Part shown: positions 1-8,732 of the stretch, one piece after another
Position numbering within the stretch: the first letter of the stretch is position 1
Layout: the number at the start of each line of letters is the position of its first letter
Assembly (NCBI GenBank): GCA_965247455.1
Contig: CBDFHE010000016.1
Coordinates: 248,001 to 312,000, forward strand
Length of the DNA stretch: 64,000 nt
Direction of reading: 5' to 3'
Source: JACZYA01 sp965247455
Lineage (GTDB): Bacteria > Acidobacteriota > Terriglobia > Acidiferrales > 2-02-FULL-67-57
Program-made: the position numbers and the translations under genes
The notes under the pieces: generated by a model
The model's input: the letters and a program-made list of their open reading frames with translations, nothing else
Databases searched by the model: none
What the model was told of the DNA's origin: nothing

Positions 1-1640
1 GTAGAGCGGCTGGCCCAGTTCCCGCAGCGCCAGCACCAAGCCCGGCGGCCCGCCTCCCGGAGTTCCCGGCAGGCCGGCGATCTCAGCCTCGGTCGCGCGT
101 GCTGCGCTCACCACAAATTCGAACGGCGTCTTCAGCTTGGCTTGCATCACGCCGGGCGACCAGAACTCTTCTGCGCTGAACAGCGTCCGTAGCACAGCGC
201 GGATGTCGCCGTCAGTCTGCTGGAAGGTCTTGGCCATCTTCTCGACCAGCGAAGCTGGCGGGGCGTCGCTCACGAAGCGCCGCGCCAACTTCAAAGAGAT
301 GTAGCGGGCAGTGGAAGGGTGCCGCGCCAGCAGGTCCAACACGGCTTCGCCGTCTTCCATGCCGCCGCTCTTGATCTTTTTCCCCAGCACCATCTTGGTT
401 CCTGAGTCGTGCAACTCATCCATGAAAACGAACTGCTGGCCCAGCGGCAGCGGCAACAAGGTCCAGCCGGTAAAGCAGCGCGCCACCTCGATGATGTCCT
501 GCTGGGTGTAGCCGCCCTCGACGCCCAGCGTATGCAGCTCCATCAACTCGCGAGCGTAGTTTTCGTTCAGCCCGCGGAAGCGCTGCGGCCGCTGCTGCTG
601 ATTCGGCTGTCCGCGGCGGTTGCGCCGCGGGAAGAACCTGCCGCTGTTTCTGGCGCGGCGCCTGCTGAACTGCTCCCGCCGTTCCAATTCCCGCTCGATC
701 TGTGTCGTGTCCATCCCGCGACGACGCAGCAACTCCACCACGACACCACCGGGCGGCAGACCCTGCTCGCGGGCGGCTTGCTGGTAGTGGGACCGCAACC
801 TCCGTCGGTCGATCTTGGCTTCGGGGTCAACGCTCATCCAGTTGTCGAGGTAGAAGAGCATGGCGGGGTGGCGGGCAGTGGCGCCCAGCAGGTCGCGGAA
901 CTTGCCGAGCGCGTGCGGGCGGATGGCGTCGCGCTCGTAGCCGGTAATGTGCCAGCGGTCGGTGCCCTTGCCAATAAAGACGTGAAGTGATTGAACCAGA
1001 AGTCGGTCATCACTTCCTGCAACTGCCGCTCGCTGTAGGTGGCGCGCAGGAGCTTGGCCTGCGACAGCTCCAGCACAATGCGTTGCGGGCCGCGCAGCGC
1101 CCGCTCCATCCGCTCGCCGGGTGTCATCCGCTCGCGCCGGCGCTGTCCCTGCACCGCCGGATTGGCGGCTTGCCCTTGTTGTCGCTCGCGCCGTTCACGC
1201 ATTCGTTGCAGTTCGGGGAATAACTCGTTCATCGCATCGGGGTCCATGCCCATGCGGGCGGTCAGTTGCCGCTCGATGCCGCGCAGCAGTTGCGGCGGGG
1301 GATAGGCGGCCAGCAGCTCGGTGGATTTCATCGTCAAAGTTTCAAACTGTGCCAGGCGCCGTTCCACCGAACGATCAGAAATCGTCTCCGGTTGCAACTG
1401 TTGCTCGATGTAGGTTGCAATTCCAATCCGTTTGATGCGCTTCACCTCTCCCGCCCGCGGCCCGTAGCCCAGCCGGTTGAGCGCATGGAGAATCTTCTGC
1501 TCTTCGCTCAGGCCCGTGTCGGGGATGCGAACTCGTGAGCCTGTTCCTTCGGAGGCATACAAGGGATAGAAATTGTAGGGTAACACCAGCAGCGCCAGCA
1601 CCCAGACCGCCAACGCCGACCGTAGTCGCCTATTGTTCAT
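1..1640 (-). pseudogene. DUF1800-family protein, one frameshift, runs off left edge
   Basis: DUF1800 proteins are secreted proteins of unknown function, often beside DUF1501 genes. The start chosen is ATG at 1640, six bases after GGGAGAG. The N-terminus has a signal-like hydrophobic stretch followed by the family hallmark HALNRLGYGPR. Around 983 the frame breaks in the conserved segment DFWFNHF: one missing base (TTCACGTC instead of TTCAACGTC) shifts the reading. In the -1 neighbour frame the family sequence resumes at once (VFIGKGTDRWHITGYERDAI) and stays open to base 1, including ARELMELHTLGVEGGYTQ, LDLLARHPSTARYISLK and KTPFEFVVSAARA. The gene is therefore complete in content to the window edge apart from one indel, which could be a real mutation or an assembly error. 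Confidence 0.85.
983..983 (-). other. Frameshift site in DUF1800 gene
   Basis: Read on the minus strand, inserting one base between TTCA and CGTC restores NHFNVFIGKG, the expected family sequence. Upstream and downstream frames are each intact. Only position, not cause, can be given. Confidence 0.75.
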
Positions 1641-1824
1641 CAGCAACTCTCCCTGTCTGTTATGACACCGCCCGCCCTCTTTCCGTTTAACCCCATCGGC
1701 ACAAAAAAGTTTCGGATGAGAGAGAATGATGTGACCGAGGTTCTTGGCGTTGCCGTTGGAAGAAGAGCGCCGCAGGACTATGCGTGGGAGCAGGAACTAT
1801 ACTCGGCGTTGCAACACTCTGGAT

Positions 1825-2994
1825 TCAGGGTACATTCCAGTCGTGCGGATATCTGACGTAGGACGAGTCTAAGTCCGCCACAGCTCGGCATCCCAACAAT
1901 CTCAGCGTCCGTTCGACGTCCTCTCGCAGAATGTCTAGCGCTCGGCTAACGCCGGGTTGGCCCGCAGCAGCGAGCCCGTACGCGTAAGCACGGCCTATCA
2001 AGACGGCGTGCGCACCCATGCACAATGCCTTCACGATGTGGCTTCCGCGCCGTATGCCGCCATCCATCAGCACTTCGACTTGCCCGTTGACGGCTGCGTT
2101 CACCTCGGGAAGTGCTCGAATGGTGGGCGACACGCAATCCAACTGGCGCCCGCCGTGATTGGAAACAACAATGGCAGCGGCACCAGCATCTACTGCACGC
2201 CTTGCGTCGTCTGCGGTTAGGACGCCCTTCACGACCATGGGACCGTCCCATATCTTTCGGATCCAGCCCAAGTCAACCCAGGTTACAGCCGCTCGCGCGA
2301 GCGCGGCACTGACGTCCATCAGCGCCATTGGACCTTTTCCAGGGACTATGATGTTTTCCAGCTTCGGCATGCCGCCATCCAACAGGAACGACAACAGCCA
2401 TCCAGGACGACTCAAGACTTGGGGCAAGAATGGAAGCTTCGCAAAGATCGTGCCCGCCAGTAGTTCCTTCATGCCGTTCCGCGGATCGCGTTCTCGGGCG
2501 CCCGCTACTGCAGTATCTATGGTGATCACCAATGCCGTGAATCCGGCCTTGCGGGCTCGCTCAATTGCGAATTCCGCGGCCTCCCTGCCGCCGAGCAAGT
2601 AGAGCTGATACCAAGCCGGACCAGAGGTGGCCGCCTTGACATCTTCGAGCTTGTGACCGGAGATGGTCGACAAAATATATCCGGTCCCAGCTTGGCCGGC
2701 TGCACGGGCCGCAGCAACTTCTCCGCCGGGATGCATAAGCCGGCTGTAGCCGACCGGAGCGAGCAACGCAGGGAATGCGATTTCCGTTCCCAGTACGCGG
2801 GTGCGCAGATCACAATCGCCTACCGCGACCGCGTGACGCGGTCTGGATGTCACGTCCTGGAACGAGCGGCAATTCTCGCGTAACGTGATCTCGTCCTCTG
2901 CTCCGCCATCCAAATAATCGAAGACGACCTTCGGAACCCGCGATTGAGCTAGGCGCCGGAGGTCTGCGATGTTGATCGCCTGCGAAAAAGTCAT
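1825..2994 (-). CDS. FMN-dependent alpha-hydroxy-acid dehydrogenase (LldD/lactate oxidase family)
   Basis: Oxidises an L-2-hydroxy acid, most likely L-lactate to pyruvate, with FMN. About 389 residues, normal for the family. Visible motifs: N-terminal VPKVVFDYLDGGAEDE, the FMN-binding LLAPVGYSRL, lysine in MVVKGVL, the active-site histidine segment VVSNHGGRQLD, and DGGIRRGSHIVKAL. The start at 2994 (MTFSQAINIADLRR) fits the family; a longer reading back to 3066 adds 24 atypical residues. The substrate is inferred from the lactate permease on the far side of the IS element, divergently oriented. Lactate mono-oxygenase or mandelate-type activity cannot be excluded. Confidence 0.85.
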   Translation of the reverse strand: MTFSQAINIADLRRLAQSRVPKVVFDYLDGGAEDEITLRENCRSFQDVTSRPRHAVAVGDCDLRTRVLGTEIAFPALLAPVGYSRLMHPGGEVAAARAAGQAGTGYILSTISGHKLEDVKAATSGPAWYQLYLLGGREAAEFAIERARKAGFTALVITIDTAVAGARERDPRNGMKELLAGTIFAKLPFLPQVLSRPGWLLSFLLDGGMPKLENIIVPGKGPMALMDVSAALARAAVTWVDLGWIRKIWDGPMVVKGVLTADDARRAVDAGAAAIVVSNHGGRQLDCVSPTIRALPEVNAAVNGQVEVLMDGGIRRGSHIVKALCMGAHAVLIGRAYAYGLAAAGQPGVSRALDILREDVERTLRLLGCRAVADLDSSYVRYPHDWNVP

Positions 2995-3311
2995 CTCATT
3001 CTTCGCCTGTTGCGACCTTTTCTTGCCGCCTATCAGCCCAGGCCAGCTCTCCAATTCGAGCTCCAAATATGTTGTGCGGCGGAGTCACATCTCGACCTCA
3101 GCGGAGAAAGGCTTCCCACAACCCTCCATCAACCGGCAATACGTGCCCCCCAACCCCCTGTCCAGGGGAGCCCCTGAATTTTCTCTTCTTCTTGCCCATA
3201 TTCGTTCGGAAGCCGGGCTGATATAGTATGTCGGGAGCTTAGGTTGTGTCAACTTTCTGCCCTAAAAACTCTCGACATGTTGCGTCCGTGGATGGATTCA
3301 CGCCAGTAACC

Positions 3312-3396
3312 AAGAACTTGGGTCCATAACCTGTCGAATACCGTGCACTATCGTTTTGTAAGGTGCAGGACCAAGCTAGACGAATCATCAACATAG
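3312..3396 (+). repeat. Diverged repeat, copy A (partner 8444-8530)
   Basis: Shares with 8444-8530 an ordered set of blocks: AACTTGGG, ATAA, CGAATACCGTGC, GTAAG, GCAGGA, AAGCTAGACGAA, and a CA-rich tail ending in ATAG. By eye about 70 percent matches with a few small gaps. No protein is recognised in either copy. Confidence 0.5.
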
Positions 3397-3889
3397 CATC
3401 CTGGCGCTGGTCTCCGGAACCAGAGCTCTTGTTTTCCAAGATAAGGACTTGGAGTTCTTCATCGACCAACGCTTTCGTGCAGCGCCTTACCCTATCGACC
3501 GAGTTCCTAAAAAGCTAGTTCTGCAATGACCTAGGTTTTTGTGCGCTTCACCGCACGGCACGCAAAATCCTACCCGATCCAGAACGCGAACGAGTCCCGG
3601 TGCTCCGCGAAATCCTGAAAACAAACGTAAAGATTTGCGCTCGCGCACGACCAACCCAGCACACACACACGGCGTTACCAGCAGGGCAGCGCAGCCGCGC
3701 GCGAGGGGGGTGGGCCAGAAACAGGGGCGAGCGCGGTGAACGTTGAACGAGCCTAATCGCGGCAAACTGCGACCTTACCCCACTCGGCGCCTCTGACGTG
3801 TGGCTCCCTCGGGGTGGTAGTGGGGTGTAGCACTTTTCCCCTTCGTATAGCCTACCCCGCCTTCGCGTTGACTTGGCTGGGGGTGGGGC

Positions 3890-3894
3890 CTAAG
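3890..3894. repeat. Target-site duplication, left of IS copy 1 (CTAAG)
   Basis: CTAAG immediately left of the IS end is repeated at 5565-5569 immediately right of it. A 5-bp duplication is in the range reported for the IS1380 family. Confidence 0.9.
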
Positions 3895-5564
3895 CCCGGA
3901 TTTCCGATTTGGCTGTGGTACCGTATCGCCAGGACCAGTCGCTGCGCCTTGAGTTTTGGGGCTCCGACGTAAGGAACCACACTACGGAGGGTGACACCCG
4001 GTGGGTGAATTACAACACGAGCCATTCCAGTTCGCGTTCAACGGCTTCTTGAAAGTCGCGTTCCAGGGATCGCGCGTCACTTCTGACGCTGGCCTCATTC
4101 TGGTGCGCGAGTTGGATGAACGTCTGGGGCTGGAGACACTCATCGCCGAGCACCTGAGCGATTCCCGACAGGGGATGAACACCCAGTTCAGCGTGGTGGA
4201 TCTCCTGCGGCAGTCGGTCTACAGTCGCCTCGCGGGCTACGAAGATCTCAACGACGCGGGGCGCGTGTCGGCAGACCCAACATTTCGTCTCATCGGGTCG
4301 CCAAAGCGCTGGGACCGGGGTGCGGCGCTGACATCGACGCTGCATTGGTTCGAGACAGAGCTGCTGACCCACGAGGAGAATCTCGTCGGGTTGAGGGCCG
4401 TGAACCGGGAGGTGCTTGCACAGGCCGAGATGGCGACGCGCGCCGACCGGATCGTGCTCGACATGGATTCGAGCGAGAGCCCGGTGCATGGGGCGCAGGA
4501 AGGGAGCGCCTATAACGGGCACTTCGAGTCCGTCTGCTACCACCCGCTGTTTCTGTTCACCGAGCATGGGGACTGCCTCGCCGCCACGCTGCGGCCAGGC
4601 AACGTGCATAGCGCCGACGACTGGGACGACCTGCTCGTACCGGAGATTGACCGGCAGCAGGTGGAGGGCAAGCGCGTAGCGTTCCGCGCAGACGCCGCGT
4701 TCGCGAAGCCCGAGATCTACGACGCGCTCGAGCAGCGCGACGTGGACTATGCCATTCGCATGCCGGCGAACAAGAGCTTGGAGCTGGAAATCGAAGACAT
4801 CCTCTTTCGTCCGCCGGGACGGCCGAGCTGCAAGCCCTTGGTGCGCTACCAGAGTTTCCGCTATCAGGCCAAGAGCTGGACCACGCCCAGACGGATCGTC
4901 GCCAAGGTGGAGCACCACCAAGGTGAGCTGTTCCCTCGCGTCGGCTTCATCGTGACCAACATGGCCCTCCCGAGCCGCTCGGTCGTGCGGTTTTACAACA
5001 AGCGCGGTACGGCGGAGCAATGGATCAAGGAAGGCAAGCAGGCCACCCACTGGACGCGGCTGTCGTGCCATCGTTTCCGGGCGAACGAGGTGCGCCTGCA
5101 ACTGAGCGTCCTGGCCTACAATCTGGGCAACTTGTGGCGCAGACTGGTCCTTCCGCTGCGGGTCAAGCGCTGGTCGCTCACGAGTCTCCAGCAGCGACTG
5201 GTGAAAACTGGGGGCCGGCTGGTGAAGCATGCGCGGTACTACTGGCTTCTGCTGGCGGAAGGGCATCTCACGCGGCGGCTGTTCGGCGACATGCTGCGGA
5301 GGATCTGGGCGCTACCCGTGCCGGCAGGCTGACGCGCGGCCTGAAGTGCAACGAAGCCCGCCCGGCGATGACACGGGGCACACGTGTGGAGCGGTGTCTG
5401 AGAAATGCCCGAAAAGCAGGGGTTCCAGTCGGTCGCACGTCGGCGCGGGCTCAGATGAAGGCCTTTGAAGCTGAGCGATTGTGCGACGATCGAAGTTTTT
5501 GTGCGATCGGCGGCGATCGGGTGTATAAACGTGCCATCAGGGGCAGGCAAAACGGAAATCCCGG
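3895..5564 (+). mobile_element. IS1380-family insertion sequence, copy 1 (complete, 1670 bp)
   Basis: Ends were set by comparing the two copies in this window: identity starts at 3895/61222 and stops at 5564/62891. The termini form an imperfect inverted repeat of about 21 bp (left CCCGGATTTCCGATTTGG, right complement CCGGGATTTCCGTTTTGC). It is flanked by a perfect CTAAG duplication and carries a single intact transposase gene. It lies in the intergenic region between a hydroxy-acid dehydrogenase gene and the lactate permease gene, its right end 110 bp before the permease start. Only one base difference from copy 2 was found (T4468 versus C61795, synonymous), so the copies moved recently. Confidence 0.95.
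4001..5332 (+). CDS. IS1380-family transposase (copy 1)
   Basis: DDE transposase of 443 residues, the usual length for the family. IS1380 hallmarks: first catalytic aspartate in LDMDSSESPVHG followed by EGSAYNGHF, second aspartate in FRADAAFAKPEIY, and glutamate in KRGTAEQWIKEGK near the C-terminus. The start is GTG at 4001, with a GGAGG-like site near 3986; no upstream ATG gives a better start. The protein is identical to that of copy 2. Confidence 0.95.
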   Translation: MGELQHEPFQFAFNGFLKVAFQGSRVTSDAGLILVRELDERLGLETLIAEHLSDSRQGMNTQFSVVDLLRQSVYSRLAGYEDLNDAGRVSADPTFRLIGSPKRWDRGAALTSTLHWFETELLTHEENLVGLRAVNREVLAQAEMATRADRIVLDMDSSESPVHGAQEGSAYNGHFESVCYHPLFLFTEHGDCLAATLRPGNVHSADDWDDLLVPEIDRQQVEGKRVAFRADAAFAKPEIYDALEQRDVDYAIRMPANKSLELEIEDILFRPPGRPSCKPLVRYQSFRYQAKSWTTPRRIVAKVEHHQGELFPRVGFIVTNMALPSRSVVRFYNKRGTAEQWIKEGKQATHWTRLSCHRFRANEVRLQLSVLAYNLGNLWRRLVLPLRVKRWSLTSLQQRLVKTGGRLVKHARYYWLLLAEGHLTRRLFGDMLRRIWALPVPAG

Positions 5565-5569
5565 CTAAG
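5565..5569. repeat. Target-site duplication, right of IS copy 1 (CTAAG)
   Basis: Second copy of CTAAG; see 3890-3894. Confidence 0.9.
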
Positions 5570-5674
5570 ATGGGCGCGAAGTGCGAGGGGTTCCTTCTTC
5601 ACACTCGCCCAGATGCTTGGTCACTACCGCAACTTGGAGCACGTCGGCGCACGCGGGGGGAAGACAGGGTACAA

Positions 5675-7357
5675 ATGAATATGGAATTTTATGCGCTCAT
5701 CGCGTTGCTGCCGGTGGTAGCGGTGATGTTCTTCTTGGTAGTCCTTCGCTGGTCTGCAGTAAAGGCCATGCCCGTCGCCTATTCCCTCACTGTCTTGCTT
5801 GCGCTGTGGGTCTGGAAGGTTCCTTTGGTTCACATCCTGGCTGCGAGTCTCAGGGGTGCGATGATCACGGGAACACTTCTCTGGATTATTTTCGGTGCCA
5901 TCCTGCTGCTGTTCACTCTGCGCCAGAGCGGGGCCCTCAATGTGATTCGCCACGGGTTTCTCGGTATCTCCCAAGACGCGCGTATACAAGCCATTATTGT
6001 GGCCTGGCTTTTTGGCTCTTTCATCGAAGGGGCTGCCGGCTTTGGGACTCCAGCCGCTGTAGCTGCTCCGCTGCTATTGGCTCTGGGGTTTCCAGCTCTT
6101 GCAGCCGTTATGGTGTCGCTCATTATCCAGAGCACGTGTGTGAGCTTCGGAGCTGCCGGCACTCCGATTCTGGTAGGAATGGGCCAATCGCTGAACGTGC
6201 CACAGGTGGCAGCAGGCTTGGCAAAGGCGGGTATAGATTATTCGCAATTTCTCGAACAGATTGGCATTTTTACAGCCCTGCCACATGCCCTGGTTGGCAC
6301 ACTGATTCCGCTGATTATGGTTTCCATGATGACCCGCTTTTTCGGGCGAAACAGGTCATTTGTGGAAGGGCTACGGGTGTGGAAATTCGCGTGCTTTGCC
6401 GGCCTGGCTTTTACTGTTCCGTACTTGGTGGTGGCCATCTTCCTGGGGCCGGAGTTTCCAACCCTCTTGGGGTCACTGGTGGGGCTTGCGATTGTGGTTC
6501 CAGCAGCGCGCAAAGGAATCTTTGTCCCGAAGAGTCACCCGTGGCAATTTCCTCCACCCCAAGAGTGGGAAAAAGAATGGGTCGGTTCTATTTCTGCAGA
6601 TAGAAGTGAACCGGCCAGTTCAATCTCTCTAACCCGTGCCTGGACGCCATATTTGGTTGTTGCAGGTTTGCTCGTTGTCACGCGTCTACCCTTCCTTCCC
6701 ATTAAAGGTTGGCTAACCACTGTGGTTCTAACGTGGTCAAACATGCTGGGAACCCATCTATCCCAAAGTGTTCAACCTCTTTATCTGCCAGGAACAATCT
6801 TCGTCACGGTTGCTTTGATGACGGCCTGGCTCCACCGGATGAACGCAAGCTCAGTCAGAGCGGCTTGGCACGAGGCAGCGGAAAAGCTGGCTGGGCCCGC
6901 CTTTGCATTGATATTTGCAGTCGGCATGGTGCGGGTGTTTATCGACTCCGGCACCAATGCCTCTGGTCTGGCGAGTATGCCCCTAGCCCTAGCAGAGACC
7001 GTAGCCCTGCTGGCGAAATCTGCCTGGCCATTTTTCGCCCCTTTCATCGGTGCTCTGGGTGCCTTCGTGGCCGGCAGCAACACAGTAAGCGATCTGATGT
7101 TCGGCCTATTCCAGTATGGAGTCGCGGACCGGATCGCGGTTCCCCATCTGGTGATTCTGGGGATGCAGGCGCTGGGCGGAGCTGCGGGTAACATGATCGC
7201 TGTTCACAATGTGGTCGCTGCCAGCGCCACCGTGGGACTGGTGGGCCAGGAAGGCGCTCTGATCCGCAAGACCATCATTCCTATGACTTACTACCTCGTC
7301 ACAGCCGGCATCCTTGGCCTTCTATTCTCTTACGTTATCTTCCCCCATGCATTCTAG
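5675..7357 (+). CDS. lctP: L-lactate permease, LctP family
   Basis: Inner-membrane lactate (glycolate) uptake transporter. 560 residues from ATG at 5675, matching the family's usual 540-600; the longer in-frame reading from 5465 begins inside the IS and is rejected. Family motifs: GSFIEGAAGFGTPAAVAAPLL near residue 110, QSTCVSFGAAGTPILVG, and FVAGSNTVSDLMFGLFQYGVA in the C-terminal half. At least a dozen hydrophobic segments. It sits divergently to the hydroxy-acid dehydrogenase gene, suggesting a lactate-uptake and oxidation pair. The IS inserted 110 bp upstream probably separates it from part of its native control region. Confidence 0.93.
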   Translation: MNMEFYALIALLPVVAVMFFLVVLRWSAVKAMPVAYSLTVLLALWVWKVPLVHILAASLRGAMITGTLLWIIFGAILLLFTLRQSGALNVIRHGFLGISQDARIQAIIVAWLFGSFIEGAAGFGTPAAVAAPLLLALGFPALAAVMVSLIIQSTCVSFGAAGTPILVGMGQSLNVPQVAAGLAKAGIDYSQFLEQIGIFTALPHALVGTLIPLIMVSMMTRFFGRNRSFVEGLRVWKFACFAGLAFTVPYLVVAIFLGPEFPTLLGSLVGLAIVVPAARKGIFVPKSHPWQFPPPQEWEKEWVGSISADRSEPASSISLTRAWTPYLVVAGLLVVTRLPFLPIKGWLTTVVLTWSNMLGTHLSQSVQPLYLPGTIFVTVALMTAWLHRMNASSVRAAWHEAAEKLAGPAFALIFAVGMVRVFIDSGTNASGLASMPLALAETVALLAKSAWPFFAPFIGALGAFVAGSNTVSDLMFGLFQYGVADRIAVPHLVILGMQALGGAAGNMIAVHNVVAASATVGLVGQEGALIRKTIIPMTYYLVTAGILGLLFSYVIFPHAF

Positions 7358-7751
7358 CTGGCACTCACCTGGGGATTCCGGGCAGGAACAGAGCGCGGGT
7401 GGCCTGCTTGCCACAGGAAGGTTAGTGAACCTACAGCGGACGGGCAGGCCTGCCTGCGGTAGGCAGGCATGAACTTCCCGGAGTAGGTCCTGCGCGTTGA
7501 CTTGCCTTGCGGGCTGGGGAGCTTCCTCCTGTCCTGGTGGATTCTTCGCTCATCGTTCACCCCTGCTTGTTGCCGCGCAGTGCAGCGTGGGTTAGGGGCG
7601 AACCGGGAGAGCTAAACTGTAGCTTCCCTAGGCCCGCCCAGCTGTCCCATTTCCGCTGAACCGCAAGATCCCGCCTCGTCAGATCAAAATCAAACGTCAT
7701 TCGCCATTTCCGAAGTAGCGCCGGCCTGCCGACGACCCTAGCGGCACCTAC
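7358..7751. other. Gene-free stretch after lactate permease
   Basis: About 390 bases with no supported gene. It holds the REP-like palindrome at 7448-7468. The permease stop is not followed by an obvious T-tailed hairpin. It borders the phage terminase remnant, so part of it may be decayed prophage sequence. Confidence 0.6.
7448..7468. repeat. REP-like intergenic palindrome
   Basis: 8-bp perfect arms GCCTGCCT / AGGCAGGC around a 5-base loop. Its reverse complement matches 18141-18161 at 19 of 21 positions, so this is a repeated extragenic element rather than a chance hairpin. Confidence 0.65.
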
Positions 7752-8243
7752 CTACGACTTCCCAAAATACTTGCGCACATTGACTATTTTTTCCAAAGAA
7801 CGCTGTGAGCCTTGCGGAAGATTGATTCTTCCAACTGCCGAAGGTGTCAGGTCAAATTCAACGCAGAACGTTCCTACCAGCGCCCATGCTTGGGCCGCGA
7901 TCCCGACTTCCGGGCGTCGCCGGTGTGTGCCATTCGCGGTTTTGTAAGTCAGACCCTTGCGCTGGATTGCTCGCGTGGCACTAACTGCACGTTCGTAGTT
8001 TGCGCATAGCATCAGGAAGATCGTGCGGTAAGCCGATGCGGCGAGTTTCTGCGCTTCAAGCTCCGGTGCAAGCTGTCTCCAAAGTTCCGTACCTATTTTT
8101 CCCAGCCAGCGCGGAGGCGGACCGAAGCTCCCGGCGAAGCTGGGGCCCTTCGGAAGCTTCTGCTTCCCTGGGTTCCCTTCTAGAAGCCTCAAAGCTAGTG
8201 GTTTGGGTTTTCTGCCTCTTATTTTTCCCTCCCTACCAAACAT
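7752..8243 (-). CDS. Phage terminase small subunit, P27 family
   Basis: 163 residues. The N-terminus GRKPKPLALRLLEGNPGK is the signature of P27-type terminase small subunits, which recognise phage DNA for packaging. The rest (PPRWLGKIGTELWRQLAPEL and the helical C-terminal half) fits the family. Starts at ATG 8243. No terminase large subunit, portal or capsid gene lies next to it: downstream is intergenic DNA and the lactate permease gene. It is therefore a remnant of a lost prophage, and may no longer have a function. A tRNA fragment at 8551-8582 marks a likely old integration end. Confidence 0.85.
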   Translation of the reverse strand: MFGREGKIRGRKPKPLALRLLEGNPGKQKLPKGPSFAGSFGPPPRWLGKIGTELWRQLAPELEAQKLAASAYRTIFLMLCANYERAVSATRAIQRKGLTYKTANGTHRRRPEVGIAAQAWALVGTFCVEFDLTPSAVGRINLPQGSQRSLEKIVNVRKYFGKS

Positions 8244-8443
8244 CTAATTTCGCGGGCGCGTGCGTTCTATTGTCCAATCGGTCAGGCGGCGGTCGTCTCC
8301 AGAGATTGCAAACCCCCCTGGGGGTGTACTTCGCGTCTCGTGCCAACAACTCTTTGGCTTGCTGTTTCAGCAAGGCCCGCCATCGAGCGAGAGCTGGTTT
8401 GGGTAGGGGTTGCCATTACGCTGCCACCGGGAGAGAAAATTTG

Positions 8444-8530
8444 AGAACAACTTGGGAACAATAAGCTCCGAATACCGTGCTATACGGTGACGTAAGACGC
8501 AGGAAGAAGCTAGACGAACCAACACGATAG
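8444..8530 (+). repeat. Diverged repeat, copy B (partner 3312-3396)
   Basis: Carries the same ordered blocks as copy A (AACTTGGG, ATAA, CGAATACCGTGC, GTAAG, GCAGGA, AAGCTAGACGAA). It ends a few bases before the tRNA remnant, so it is probably the terminal sequence of an integrated element. Confidence 0.5.
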
Positions 8531-8550
8531 TGTTTGGAGCGACAACGGCA

Positions 8551-8582
8551 GGTCGTCAGTTCAATTCTGACCGCCGGCTCCA
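8551..8582 (+). other. tRNA 3'-half remnant (likely attachment-site scar)
   Basis: Bases 8555-8571 form a perfect T arm: stem GTCAG, loop TTCAATT, stem CTGAC. This is followed by a 7-base acceptor 3' strand CGCCGGC (8572-8578), a discriminator T and CCA (8580-8582), and preceded by a variable-loop-like GGTC. The matching 5' acceptor strand GCCGGCG and a D arm are not found upstream, where repeat B lies instead. This is what remains when an element integrates into a tRNA gene and leaves the 3' half at its far end. The tRNA identity cannot be read because the anticodon side is replaced. Confidence 0.65.
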
Positions 8583-8648
8583 CACTTTTCCTACTTGTAG
8601 GACTTCTTACTATCAACTGACTGAGGCGGAAACCTAACGGAAGGGATG

Positions 8649-8687
8649 GCCTCCGGCGGTCGGGTCTAGTTTCCCTCCGCCGGAGGC
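8649..8687. terminator. Strong hairpin, possible terminator
   Basis: Perfect 11-bp inverted repeat GCCTCCGGCGG (8649-8659) / CCGCCGGAGGC (8677-8687) with a 17-base loop. It lies 45 bp beyond the stop of the minus-strand His/Gly-rich gene. There is no long T tract on either side, so intrinsic termination is only a guess. Confidence 0.45.
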
Positions 8688-8732
8688 AACTCCGAAGGTG
8701 AGTGTCTGTGCACCAGCCTCCCGTGCGCGCGG

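Larger units (their letters stand above)
2995..3894. other. Gene-free stretch upstream of IS copy 1
   Basis: About 900 bases without a convincing gene. Possible short reading frames here have no recognisable domain and no good ribosome-binding site. The stretch contains one member (3312-3396) of a diverged repeat whose partner lies at 8444-8530 beside the phage scar. It probably includes the promoter of the minus-strand hydroxy-acid dehydrogenase gene near 3000-3100, but no clear promoter boxes stand out. Confidence 0.6.
8244..8648. other. Prophage-scar intergenic stretch
   Basis: No gene with a recognisable product. On the minus strand just upstream of the terminase there is a short open reading (about 8410 down to 8240, containing RWRALLKQQAKELLARD) ending at a stop that overlaps the terminase start. 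This looks like the tail of a lost upstream phage gene, but its family is unknown. The stretch also contains diverged repeat B and the tRNA remnant. Confidence 0.5.

Noticed and set aside
1662..1856. 64-codon plus-strand frame between DUF1800 and the dehydrogenase
   Set aside because: No ribosome-binding site, no domain, and it overlaps the dehydrogenase end.
4010..5266. 418-codon minus-strand frame inside the IS (also at 61337-62593)
   Set aside because: Antisense shadow of the transposase; IS1380 elements carry a single gene.
5465..5674. In-frame N-terminal extension of lactate permease into the IS
   Set aside because: It is created by the insertion; the ATG at 5675 gives the family length and start.
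8416..8616. Minus-strand 66-codon frame containing VRIELTTC
   Set aside because: This is the antisense translation of the tRNA remnant and repeat B, a common annotation artefact.
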